Assembly (NCBI GenBank): GCA_032718475.1
Contig: JAUCBJ010001864.1
Span: 62,001 to 126,000, forward strand
Reading direction: 5' to 3'
DNA length: 64,000 nucleotides
Source of the DNA: Nemertoderma westbladi
Lineage: Eukaryota > Xenacoelomorpha > Nemertodermatida > Nemertodermatidae
Position numbers and translations under genes: made by a program. This document shows, in pieces, positions 34,296-44,123 of the stretch. The notes beneath the pieces are model-generated. The model had not been told where the DNA came from. It saw only the letters and a program-made list of their open reading frames with translations, and did not search any database. Every line of letters begins with the position of its first letter. Position 1 is the first letter of the stretch.

Positions 34296-34450
34296 CTTTG
34301 AAATTAATACTCCATATCTCAAGAACCTGTGGCCTAGTGGTTGTAGTCTCGGCTTCCACCTCGAGGTCCCAGGTTCGAATCCGACACCACGCTGATGAGA
34401 CCCAGTAAGGTCGAAACGCGTACGTGGTTTGGAGAGGTATTAATTTCAAG
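34296..34450 (+). mobile_element. Small TIR-flanked element with a tRNA-like head and a hammerhead ribozyme
   Basis: TTGAAATTAATAC near 34299 and its inverse GTATTAATTTCAA near 34437 bracket about 155 bp. Inside are, in order, a tRNA-like A box TGGCCTAGTGGTT (34330-34342), a B box AGGTTCGAATCC (34371-34382) and a hammerhead ribozyme core (34386-34428). SINE-like elements with a Pol III head and a hammerhead are known in a few animals (schistosome Sm-alpha), and hammerheads also occur in Penelope-like elements and retrozymes. The inverted-repeat bracket plus tRNA-like head seems unusual. Confidence 0.7.
34386..34428 (+). ncRNA. Type I hammerhead ribozyme (minimal stem III)
   Basis: All catalytic-core positions are present. 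Stem I is ACCACG (34386-34391) pairing with CGTGGT (34423-34428). CUGAUGA lies at 34392-34398. Stem II is GACC/GGUC with loop CAGUAA (34399-34412), and its first pair is the conserved G-C. GAAA lies at 34413-34416. A tiny stem III, ACGCGU (34416-34421), is a perfect palindrome. The cleavage triplet is GUA with cleavage predicted after 34422. Minimal palindromic stem III hammerheads of known families act better as dimers, which the palindrome would allow. Confidence 0.82.
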
Positions 34451-34559
34451 AAAAATTACGCGATTCCTAAATTTGTACAATACCCGGTTAAAAAGTACGC
34501 AGGTGATGGGATTAGTCCTACAATTGCGCCAATAAAAGATAAGTTATTTTCGGTAAAAT

Positions 34560-34900
34560 AAACTTATCATTCGAGGTTAAGGACACACAGACTGACAAAC
34601 AGACACAGACAGCCTGGAAATGGTCAGTCGTAAAAACTGACATCAGAAATGAAATCAGAGACCTGGAAAACCACCATGGCGAATATTTTATTACATAATA
34701 TGCTTCCTTATTTTTTGACAGACAGACATACATACAGACACAGAAATCCCTGAGTTGGTCAGTCGTTAAAACTGCCATCAGAAATGAAATTACCAACCCT
34801 TAAAACCTCCATAGCGAGAATGTTAGTAGATTTTATTCTTTCTTAAGTCTTGGCAGACAAACTGACAGAAAGACCGACAGACTTCAGACTTCAGATTTGT
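34560..34900. repeat. Diverged tandem repeat (about 145 bp) with CAGACAGAC tracts
   Basis: The words GTCAGTCGTAAAAACTGACA and ATCAGAAATGAAAT near 34622 recur as GTCAGTCGTTAAAACTGCCA and ATCAGAAATGAAAT near 34759, each preceded by a CAGACAGAC-type tract; a third tract starts near 34853. Two to three degenerate copies, no coding function. Confidence 0.6.
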
Positions 34901-35127
34901 GATTTTACTTTAGGTTTTGGGGGACACATTAAATCGAGAATCAGAAGCGAAAGGGCTAGGGATGCAACAGAGCTGATATTTCATCCGGTGTCGGAGCTCG
35001 GAGGTTTCTCCGGGTTACAATGTGAGCTCCGGCTGGAGATGGAGCCGGTGCCGGAGATTTGGGGATTGATAATTCCAATTTATTATTGTTATACAGTAGT
35101 AGACAGATATGTGTTCATAAGAGGGGT

Positions 35128-35171
<44 letters not shown>

Positions 35172-36475
35172 TTTGGCCAAAGCAAATTCTTTCTCGAAGA
35201 ATTAATGTCATCATAAATTTTAGTTAAATTATCAACTTTTGAAAAATTGAGCAGTTTACAGTGGCATGTTATTTTGCTGCCGATTTTTGGCTTTTGGCGA
35301 TTTGAGCGAAAAGGTAACAATTTAAGAACCAAATATATTTGATTAATATTATAACAAATATTCATTTTAAAAATATCGATAATCCCACAAACCACCCACC
35401 AGTTCCTCTCATCACTTTTTCCGTATGGTACCTCTACAACTGTCAGACTGTCATACTTTAAATAAAGTCATGCGGCGCTGCAGCAGTACAGCACTGCGGC
35501 AGACGTGTGTCTAGCTGCCTCAGAAAAATTTGGCAACAAATTTCACTTTGGCCGTTTGTTTTGGTTCTAAAATTCTGTTTTAGGGTGTTAAGCCTGTTCT
35601 CATTAGCCAATCGGGCGAGTATTTTGTCGTTCCAGATACAACAACTACCGAGTATTTTCTCCTTCCAGCTACAACAACTACAAAGCCTTACTCCGCCAGT
35701 AGAATAAGCTGAATTGTACTGCTCTTTTGTAGTTTGAATCCTATTTGGTCCTGACGATACCCCAACGGGGAGAAATATATTGACCGTTAATTTATAACAA
35801 CATTTTAAACTGGGCGATAAACCTCCTGCACCACCCCCCAACAAGTAGAATAAGCCACATACATCCTTAGCCTGACAGTGGGTTTGAATGCCTGGATATT
35901 ATAAATTGTGGGCGAGCCACGAAAGTAAGCGAACTTAGCATACGGGTACCATTAACTCAATCGGTGTGTCTGTCGTTCTGTTATTCTGTCGTGTCCAATT
36001 TTAAACGTTAACTCGGCTCGGGGGAGAAACAAATGTTAGAATATAAAAACTTATTTAGTTTGAGAAAATTGGGAATATTGCTTTTGCTTTTGCTTTTGCT
36101 TCTGTTTTTATAATTTCATTTTTTCATTTCAATTGTAAAATATTCATTAGTTGGCCTATAGCTTTAATAAATTTATGAAGGCATTCCTGGTTTGACTGGG
36201 CGTGGGGCGGCATATTAATTTCAATAGGCGGCAATGTTAAACGAGGCTATGGGTAATCTAAATAAAATATATTGAATACAAATCGATCTTCATATTATTG
36301 ACATAGACAAGCTTAATATAATATATCATAAACTTGTGTAATACATTTACATCAATTACTTAATACTTTCCCTAGCCCTCACTATTAATTCTACACTAAT
36401 GCCATCTGAGACAAACATTAGGAGAGCCAGTTATTAATTATTGATTTGGATTTCGGGAACCGTTAATAAATAATG
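34901..36475. other. Non-coding sequence with a long poly-G tract
   Basis: No gene recognised. It includes a 43-base uninterrupted G run (35128-35170), a GCTTTT microsatellite near 36078-36110 and AT-rich sequence. Short frames here lack homology or compositional support. Confidence 0.5.
35128..35170 (+). repeat. Poly(G) tract of 43 bases
   Basis: Uninterrupted G homopolymer after AAGAGGGGT. The length may be approximate because such runs are prone to assembly error. The same window also has poly-C runs at 21807, 36981, 37465, 42985 and 56794. Confidence 0.9.
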
Positions 36476-36638
36476 GCAATGAAAACCAGCGATAAACATA
36501 ACGATTTCATATTAATCTTGCAGTTGTTATTGCATAACACATCAAAATTGTGAAGGTTTATTATATTTGATGTGTTCTGCAATAACAACTTCAATATTAA
36601 TTATGAAATCCTTATGTTTTATCGCTGCTTTTCATTGC
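36476..36638. mobile_element. Fold-back element (163-bp near-perfect hairpin)
   Basis: The left arm (GCAATGAAAACCAGCGATAA, then ACATAACGATTTCATATTAAT and GTTGTTATTGCATAACACATC in part) is inverted in the right arm, ending ATCGCTGCTTTTCATTGC. The two arms cover nearly the whole element, leaving a short AT-rich loop near 36545-36565. This is the structure of a fold-back MITE or a stem-loop RNA source. No ORF. Confidence 0.75.
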
Positions 36639-37857
36639 AGTTATTTTTTATATATATACAACAAGCCCCCTGTTAGTCAGTATGTCGTTGCGACCTTTAA
36701 TTTATTAATTATAGTGGCAGGGAATGGACAGTGCAGATACCTAAAATACTCGCCTATTATTGGCTAACAGTTTTTCAGCATAATCTTCTATAGCACAAGG
36801 GCCAAAATTAAATATTATGTTGTATATACAGTATTTTCTGAGTCATCTAGAAACACGTCTGCGGCAGTCGCCTCCCTGACGCCTGTATGTAAGTCTAAGT
36901 ACAGTACATGGCCTACTACTATATATGCTAATATACTACTATCATACAGAGGCGCCCAGGGGAATGGAGCTGAGATGCCACCCCCCCCCCCCCCCCTTCA
37001 TTAAGTTTAACTTTTCTTTTATGACGTTGTTATCTTAAATATATTATATATCTAACAGTATACTGTAAAACCATATCAAATCTATTTTACACAAGTTTGA
37101 TATAGTGGACTTATAATATATAGAGTGGCGAGCGTAGCCAGCAGATAACATTTTTCCCCATTTTCGCTTATGACACATGTCCTGTAAATACTGTATCACA
37201 ATCCCTGAATTTTCACTGATTTGTCCTATTTTTACAATAATTTCCACATTTTCGCTTATGACACATGTCCTGTAAATACTGTATCACAATACCTGAATTT
37301 TCACTGATTTGTCCTATTTTTACAATAATTTCCACATTTTCGCTTATGACACATGTCCTGTAAATACTGTATCACAATACCTGAATTTTCACTGATTTGT
37401 CCTATTTTTACAAGAATTCCCTGACATTTCAGCGCCACTGGGTGAGTGCGCCCGGGGGAACGCACCCCCCCCCCCCCCCCCTCCCCGTTGCTACTGTACG
37501 CCTCTGATCATATACTGTATAATATACATATACAGTGTATATGGTATGTCTCATATCTGTATGTACTGGACACGGTAAAGGCTGAAAGAAAGGCTGTCTA
37601 CTGATGTACAGTACTGCCTCCTGAGTCCTGGACAGTGGTACCGGTACAGCGGTAGGCGTACGGCCAATACAGGTATACCATATACCGGTACGTACTGTAT
37701 ATGGCTGCAGGCCTTGGCTGTAGTGGCAGACCGTAATTTTGTATATTATTCTTTGTAGGCCTATGTCGTAAAGTACAGTTAAGTACGATAATACTGTAAT
37801 AGGGCAGGGCCTACCGCGACCGCCTACTGCTGTACTGTATGAATTGAACATTAAAAG
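36639..37857. other. Region upstream of PPP6C with tandem repeats
   Basis: Contains a three-copy 88-bp tandem repeat (37158-37420), poly-C runs at 36981-36996 and 37465-37481, and a stretch rich in TACTGTA/TACCGGTA words (37490-37850) directly before the PPP6C start. No TATA box or clear promoter motif could be fixed. Confidence 0.5.
37158..37420. repeat. Three-copy 88-bp tandem repeat upstream of PPP6C
   Basis: CATTTTCGCTTATGACACAT recurs at about 37159, 37247 and 37335, each followed by GTCCTGTAAATACTGTATCA and a CTGAATTTTCACTGATTTG block. The copies are nearly identical. Confidence 0.9.
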
Positions 37858-39186
37858 ATGACTTTTGATTTGGATAAGTGTGTGGAAATTACGCGACAAT
37901 GCAAGTATCTCCCGGAATACGACTTAAAGCGTCTCTGTGACATTATATGTAACCAGTTATTGGAGGAATCCAACGTGCAACCGGTGCGAACCCCCGTCAC
38001 TATATGCGGCGATATCCACGGCCAATTCTACGACCTTCTCGAATTGTTTCGCACCGGCGGACAACTGCCGGACACTAATTACATCTTTCTTGGGGATTTT
38101 GTGGACAGGGGCTACTACAGTCTCGAGTCGTTGTCCTATCTGATCGCGTTGAAAGCCAAATACCCGGATAAGATAACGCTGTTGCGGGGCAACCATGAGA
38201 GTCGACAGATCACTCAGGTAGAACTGTATGTATGATGCACAACAGCATTAGGCCAGGCTATGACTGGCAGACTGGTCTGGTGCTTAGATCGTATCTTTTC
38301 CAGTTAATTTATTTTATTTAATTTTGTATAAAAATTAAAACAAGTGAATTGGTTGGAGAAAGTTGCTAGGCCTACTAAGCAGCAACTACTTCCAGTCCAC
38401 AGGTTCTTAAGATATGCGTTATGAATTTCAAAGCTAGCTGTCGTTTTACGGTAGGCCTAAAACAAACTTATCATTTGAGGTTAATGCGTTACTCCTACCG
38501 ATAAAACAGTTCGTTTTTGTGGCATAGGACAATAATTCAGTGTTTTCGGCTCCTAAAACTGTAGAATTTTATAAAGATAATTAAGTAATTTATTGACGTT
38601 CTGTTATTATTTTCTTGTATTTCTCTTTAAGGTTTACGGATTTTACGATGAATGTATGACAAAGTACGGTAACGCTAATGCATGGCGTCACTGTACCCGT
38701 GTGTTCGATCTGCTCACCATAGCGGCCATTATAGACGAGCACATACTCTGCGTACACGGTGGACTGAGCCCAGACATCCGCACCATAGACCAAATACGAG
38801 TGATAGACCGCCAAGTCGAGATCCCCCACAAGGGGGCGTTCTGCGACCTGGTCTGGTCCGACCCCGAGGACGTGGACACCTGGGCGATCTCTCCTCGGGG
38901 GGCCGGCTGGCTGTTCGGGGCGCGAGTTACCGAGGATTTCATCCGGATTAACGGACTCAGACTCATCGCTCGAGCTCACCAACTCGTCCACGAGGGTTAC
39001 AAGTACATGTTCGATGATAAACTCGTGACCATCTGGTCGGCGCCCAACTATTGCTATCGTTGCGGGAATATCGCGGCTATACTGAAGTGCGACACGGTTG
39101 ATTCCCGCGAACCGCGACTGTTTAAGGCCGTCCCGGATGACGAACGGGTAGTCCCTGCCAGAACAACAACTCCTTATTTCCTGTAA
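37858..39186 (+). CDS. PPP6C: Serine/threonine protein phosphatase 6 catalytic subunit (2 exons)
   Basis: Exons 37858-38217 and 38632-39186 join in phase 0 (donor CAG|GTAGAA, acceptor TCTTTAAG) to give 304 aa, against 305 in human PPP6C. PPP-family motifs are complete: GDIHG 51-55, GDFVDRG 79-85, RGNHE 110-114, HGGLSPD 162-168, the [10 protein letters not shown] block 234-243 and [11 protein letters not shown] 256-266, ending in PYFL, the C-terminal leucine that PP2A-like enzymes carboxymethylate. Metal-binding and catalytic Asp/His/Asn residues (D52, H54, D80, N112, H113, H162, H236) are all present. The sequence is closer to PP6 than to PP2A or PP4 ([35 protein letters not shown]). PP6 acts with SAPS-domain and ankyrin subunits in mitosis and signalling. 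Only one coding intron is seen, fewer than in vertebrates. The ATG is well placed for the family length. Confidence 0.96.
38218..38631 (+). other. PPP6C intron
   Basis: 414-bp intron with GT...AG ends (GTAGAA at 38218; TTTCTCTTTAAG before 38632). No repeat or RNA inside is recognised. Confidence 0.9.
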
Positions 39187-39287
39187 CTATTTATTATTTC
39201 TCTGTTTGTCCACTTCCTATGTTAATATATTAGGTGTAATATAAAGTATAAAAACCTACATGACGACTTTTAACGTAATATTATTAT

Positions 39288-39293
39288 AATAAA
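39288..39293 (+). terminator. Likely PPP6C poly(A) signal
   Basis: AATAAA lies 102 bp after the PPP6C stop, in AT-rich sequence. It is the first canonical signal downstream. Confidence 0.55.
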
Positions 39294-41218
39294 GATAATT
39301 TTATCTCAAAAATTCACTTTGTTTCATTATATTTTAATAAAGTAATGCTTTCGCGCACTATTTTTTTACTTTCTACAATTAAAATAATGGCAGAAAGTCT
39401 TTCTACCACTATTTTATTGGCATAATGTACGTAATTTTAGCTCAGTGGTCAGACCACAGGGTGCTGTGCTGTTATTTACTGAGATCGAGACTCGGTTGCA
39501 GTAGCAAATTTTCGTAAATTCGAATCTTGACTATTTCAATAAAATTTGATCTGATATAATCACAAATATGGATTTTTGTATTAAGATTAATTACGCTGAA
39601 TACCGCATTCCGTAACCGTGGAACCCGGTGAAAAGGATATATCGACCCCTTAGAACCATAACGAGCCACGTCCACATTTTGTCAAAATTTAGTTATTGGT
39701 ATCATTGGAATGCTGAACAAAAGTACTATTATCCATGATAAAAGGCTCAAGTCCATATCTGCATTAAACTATCAGATCTGGCAAGTCGGTCTAATAGCCA
39801 TGTCCAAGCCATGAATTCGGATAAATGGGCCAATATATAATAACGCAAGAAACAATGATACTATAAAAGATCAATTGGCTTATTTTCAAATATTTGGTGC
39901 TGGCATAGCAGTTTACACCGACCGACGAAAAATACAAGTTTATTATTCCATTGCAAATTTAGAACCCTCTCTAACCCGTATAGTGACACCATCAATTGAT
40001 GTATTTGATGGTTTTCAAAATTTGCTGCTAGCATCAAATTTTGCACCCATTTCCGAAAAATACAAGTTAGAGATGTCTAGTTAGATAATTATATATTTCA
40101 TTGAAATCAGAACCGCCAAAAGCCTCTAAAATGCGGGATTAAGTTGTCACAAGCAATATAACTATTGAATAGATTTTCAAAACTTCGTGCTGGCACCAAA
40201 TTTTGCACACAGCACCGAAAAATACAAGTTTGATACGCCTGGTGCAACACGTATACATATATTTCATCGAAATCAGATCCCCAAAAAACCCATGTAATGT
40301 TCTTATTGCGCAAAAACAGGTTCAAACAATCAATTTACAAAATTGACATATTTCAAATTTTGGTGCTGGCACCAAAATTTGGCACCCGCGTAAAAAAACA
40401 AGTTTGAAATTTCTAAATTAATCTATATGAATTCCACATGATTGCAAACACCTAAAACTGGTGTAAATCAAAAATAGATGAATAAAAAAAAATTTGATTT
40501 TAAACACGTTTTAGAACGATGCCGTGCGTTTTAAATAGAATCTAGATTTTTTTTCTAAAAAAAGTTCTAGAACAATAAATATTTGTTATTGAACATATTT
40601 TTTTTAAATGAATAGCTAACATGTTCTGGAACACTTTCTATACAAGTAGTAATAAAAACTAACTAGGCCTACTACAAAATATTTATAGAAGGAAGTAGGA
40701 TGTCGGAACCAGTGTCAAAATTACTAGCTAAACCTACCTAAAACACTAGCTACCCTAACATTTAGTATCTTGCTTAACGAGGAGAATTCAATTCAGTCAA
40801 ATTAAAGAATTATATCAAAATATCAAATTGTTGTAAAAAAAAAACTGGTCTCTTTTTGAATGGCCTCAAATGCAGATTTGGAAAAAAATTTAGCAGCGGT
40901 TTTCTGTCATCCATATCTATGTATCTTTTTATAAAACTAGAAACGCAACGCAAGCGTTGCGGTAAGGAGCCCTTTTCACCGAGTTATGAAGACCCTGAAA
41001 TTGGTACGGGTTTTTTTTGTATATGTTGTGTTTGTTTACCGTCGTTTGGATCATCATTTCGGAGAGCTGGAGTAGAATTATAACCCGACATCGCGATACC
41101 TTTATTAGTATGTATGTGTGTGTGTGGATGTGGATATGTTTGTGGATCCACTATAGCACTTAGGACTCCAGCCTATTCGAACGTCTCGCAGAATATAAAT
41201 AAACGTACGTGTCGCGTC
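39294..41218. other. Non-coding repeats downstream of PPP6C
   Basis: Holds a diverged repeat (39885-40400) and AT-rich sequence. A tRNA A-box-like word (TAGCTCAGTGGTC near 39438) lacks a matching B box. GCAACGCAAGCGTTGCGG near 40945 is a near-perfect inverted repeat. No gene recognised. Confidence 0.5.
39885..40400. repeat. Diverged 130-180-bp tandem repeat
   Basis: Four degenerate copies share GTGCTGGCACCAAATTTTGC and CCGAAAAATACAAGTTTG (near 39893, 40021, 40187 and 40361). Between them is a shared TATATTTCATCGAAATCAGA block. Identity is low, so this is an old satellite-like remnant. Confidence 0.6.
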
Positions 41219-41392
41219 GCGCAGCACGAGCGGCTGCTTACTCGAGAACGGGTAACCCGAGTACTGGACTCGTGCAGCACGAGCGGCTGCTTACTCGAGA
41301 ACGGGTAACCCGAGTACTGGACTCGTGCAGCACGAGCGGCTGCTTACTCGAGAGCGGGTAACCCGAGTACTTGACTCGTGCAGCACGAATGC
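41219..41392. repeat. 53-bp tandem repeat, three copies, rich in inverted words
   Basis: GCAGCACGAGCGGCTGCTTA, then CTCGAGAACGGGTAACCCGA and GTACTGGACTCGT, repeat at 53-bp steps. Each unit contains GCAGC-CACGAGCG-GCTGC and CGGGTAACCCG inverted pairs, so each could form hairpins. Confidence 0.85.
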
Positions 41393-41699
41393 CCTACGAA
41401 AATTTTCAAAATATTGGAACTTTTCCTTTAGTACGTTCATTCAAATTAGGTTAAAATTGAGTAAAGGCTTCAAACGATTGATTTTCCATTACAGACAGTC
41501 AGACGGACAGACAAACAGACGGACATGATATTAGGCCCTAATACTAATTGAAATTGTTCACTAGTAGTTTCGCTCACTAATCGTGGCTCGTTCCACAGTA
41601 TATTAATTTAATACAGTTCCAATTTAATAATTTATTTAATATAGTTCCATCTAACAACTTTTGTTATTGGGTTATTTAATACGCATGACCATTCAGTTT

Positions 41700-41871
41700 G
41701 ATAAAACATTACTTTTGTTACATTATGTTTAAATTAACAGCGTTCTGGTGAATTACTCGTAACGCTGCAAAGTTGCAACGTTTTGCAGCGTTGCGGCCTA
41801 TAGGACGGAACGCTGCAAAGTAATCAATGACATGGAAACAATTTCAATTAACGTATTCCAGAATGTATTAT
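41700..41871. repeat. Left part of a 650-bp repeat split by the BEL/Pao element
   Basis: The sequence from GTTACATTATG to CGTATTCCAGAATGTATTAT matches 58517-58641. Its other half continues at 57937. It includes an extra GCAACG/TTTTGCAGCGTTGCGGCC stretch not found in the second copy. Confidence 0.8.
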
Positions 41872-42010
41872 TGATGAATTATTTCACTATAAGATAGCAT
41901 TTGTAGTTTAACTTTAACGTAAAAACTTTCGAAAATCCGACGTATTTTGATTGAGTTACAGTAATGTAATATGCCTATTCATATTTGTACACATAAAACC
42001 CCTAGGTACT

Positions 42011-42084
42011 CTCGTGGCGTAGTGGTCAGATGGTTAAGGCGTTGGTTACATTACATAGGTTACGAGTTCGAATCCCAGTCGGGA
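42011..42084 (+). other. tRNA-like sequence in the LTR U3 (5' copy)
   Basis: The A box TGGCGTAGTGGTCAGA (42015-42030) and B box GAGTTCGAATCCC (42064-42076) fit the type 2 Pol III promoter. Spacing is tRNA-like (about 35 bp). The arms pair only partly, so it may be a captured SINE head or an unusual internal Pol III promoter of the element. Confidence 0.6.
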
Positions 42085-42140
42085 AATTTGTATTTTGGGG
42101 CCATTTATTTTCGTTTGGTGCTAATTGGTAGGCCAATGAG

Positions 42141-42357
42141 AAGCGTACAGCGTAGCGAATGATGAGCCAGGCCAATCATAGGGCATAAATTATCTTATTG
42201 CTCAAATGTGAGGCAGTGGAAAATTCTGTTAGGATTCCATGTCCCAGATTAGTGTAAGGGCCGGACTGCGTTGAACGATGAGCTGGGCCAATCATAGGGC
42301 ACGAAGCACTTCATTGCTCAATTGTGAAGCTGTGGAAAATTCTGTTTAGTTTCCATG
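42141..42357 (+). repeat. Two tandem CCAAT-bearing U3 repeats
   Basis: A block of about 115 bp is present twice: GATGAGC-GGCCAATCATAGGGC followed by TTGCTCAA-TGTGA and GTGGAAAATTCTGTT and TTCCATGT. CCAAT boxes lie near 42172 and 42289, upstream of the TATA box, so these look like promoter-proximal elements. Confidence 0.75.
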
Positions 42358-42369
42358 TGCAATTTCTAG

Positions 42370-42379
42370 TATAAAAAGG
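42370..42379 (+). promoter_or_regulatory. TATA box of the LTR promoter
   Basis: TATAAAAAGG lies directly downstream of two CCAAT-containing repeats, placing the transcription start near 42400 and giving a U3 of about 530 bp with an unusually long R-U5 of about 1.7 kb. The same motif is in the 3' LTR near 56159. Confidence 0.75.
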
Positions 42380-44123
42380 CCGGTTTGCCTTCGGTTATCA
42401 CCTTCTTTGTAAAACTCTTATTTTGTAAAATTAGTTTATTCGGTTTCTTGTTGAAACTTTATTTGATAAATCCTTTTGTAAAACTGTAAATATACTGCAA
42501 TTTCCTGACATGTTTTCTTTTGGTCCGACTTCGGGACAGCCGAACACCAGGGAGATGGCAGCCTAGATCGTTAGGCCGTAAGCAACGCAGGGAAGGGATG
42601 TCCACAACACGCTAGCGCCCACATTGGATCGACCGCGCACCCCCTTTGCCCCTTCGAAATACTCCACTTGCTATGCAGCGCCCGCTTTGTGAGAAGGTAA
42701 GACTTTGTTCGACGCCCTTGCCCGCCGTAAGACCTATAGATCAGGGTAAGCGTGACATCGTACTGGACGCCGCAAATTTAGGATCAAATAATTATATCCA
42801 GACACCCCCCCTTTGTCAAGTCCTACGAATCCCTGGGTTAACCTGTACTTCCTACAGGTGCGAACTATTGCCATTCGTCAGTACGCGAGTACATATTAGG
42901 TACGGACAGCACATGTTCCATAATTTAGTGATTCATAGCACTGACTGTTTGGTACCGGTTCGCTTTGTAGAACGTACATTAGTACCCCCCCCCCCCCCCC
43001 CTCTGTCTGGAGTTAGCTATTTGATCAGGCAAGGAGCATTTCTGCTACCGGCACACTGCTTGGCCTAGGGAGGTTTATTAATATCCTACCGCGCCTTGCC
43101 ACGTACTGATAGGTATTGCTGCTAACTACCGCAGCAACAAAGTTCTAGAATTAAATTAGTATACCAGATCAGCTAACGTACGGTAGCGATTAACCCCTAT
43201 TCTTATCTTACAACCAGAATCTGGTATTAGTGCCGATCACGGGTGTAGTTACTAACACTGTGGTTGCCCATTGGGTTGTGGATAGGAAGGAGAGAGCTTT
43301 GACGTCATTTGTGAGTATAAAGTTCTACAAACGCGACTAGTTTATTTTAGTAGCTAGCGCACGGTATCATTTAGTCAGAAAATCACTAAAACCTAGTAAA
43401 AGGAATTACACGAAATTGTTTTATTTGTAACACACCCACACACACACGCCCTAAAACATATTGCCCTTAAAGTTCTACTAGCTATAGCGTACTATACATT
43501 ACGTTAGGTGGAAATTATCTGTATTTGTAAAATTAGGATCTGATTTAGTTGCGGCAAGATAAGGAGTATTTCACTTTCGTTATTAAACTGTTGTTTGTCT
43601 GGACAACGGTATTGTTACATTTAGGCCTGACCTTTTAGACTGATTTCGTACAGGGGGATCAGTTATTGTTACATTTAGGCACGACCTTTAGGCTGATTTC
43701 GACAGGGATGATCAGCATTGTTACACTAGGTCTGTTAACCACCTAGTTCGTATATAACCCATATAAATCACACCGCGGCAAGTTACTGTATTTAGGACTG
43801 TCAGTGATAGTTAGGATTCGCTGCGTGGGGATTGTTTTCCCGTGAGTTTGGTCTGTTACTGTAACTGTACATCTGCCTCACCGGTTAGAGGACAGGTATC
43901 CTTCTGTCTAGTACGTAGGCATTAGACCCGCTCACGTACATAGAATAGATACAAGGCTCTGTTCCTCGCCAGTAGTCGTTTGTGTACTATATCTGTTTGT
44001 TTAGATATCCTGGACTGGGATTTGTTGTCAGATACTGTACAAGCCCGTATACATTACTAGAGTCTCATAGTAAGATACATCGTTACTAGGATCTGGTAAG
44101 CGGTATACTACTGGACCCTTACA

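Larger units (their letters stand above)
41872..44123 (+). repeat. 5' LTR
   Basis: 2252 bp, TGATGAATT...CCCTTACA. Contains a tRNA-like stretch, two CCAAT-bearing repeats and a TATA box in U3, and a 17-base poly-C run (42985-43001). No stops-free coding frame of significance; a 140-aa frame at 42646 lies across the poly-C and is not credible. Confidence 0.95.

Noticed and set aside
34850-35395. 125- and 126-aa frames across the poly-G tract
   Set aside because: They depend on a homopolymer read as Gly or Pro and show no other protein-like features.
37429-37899. 156-aa frame on the - strand overlapping the PPP6C start
   Set aside because: It crosses a poly-C run and TACTGTA repeats; no recognisable domain, and it is antisense to the conserved gene.
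39425-39495. tRNA gene candidate (TAGCTCAGTGGTC)
   Set aside because: An A box is present but no acceptable B box or cloverleaf follows.
42646-43068. 140-aa frame in the 5' LTR and its 3' LTR counterpart
   Set aside because: It spans the poly-C tract, whose length differs between the LTRs and changes the end of the frame; no homology is seen.
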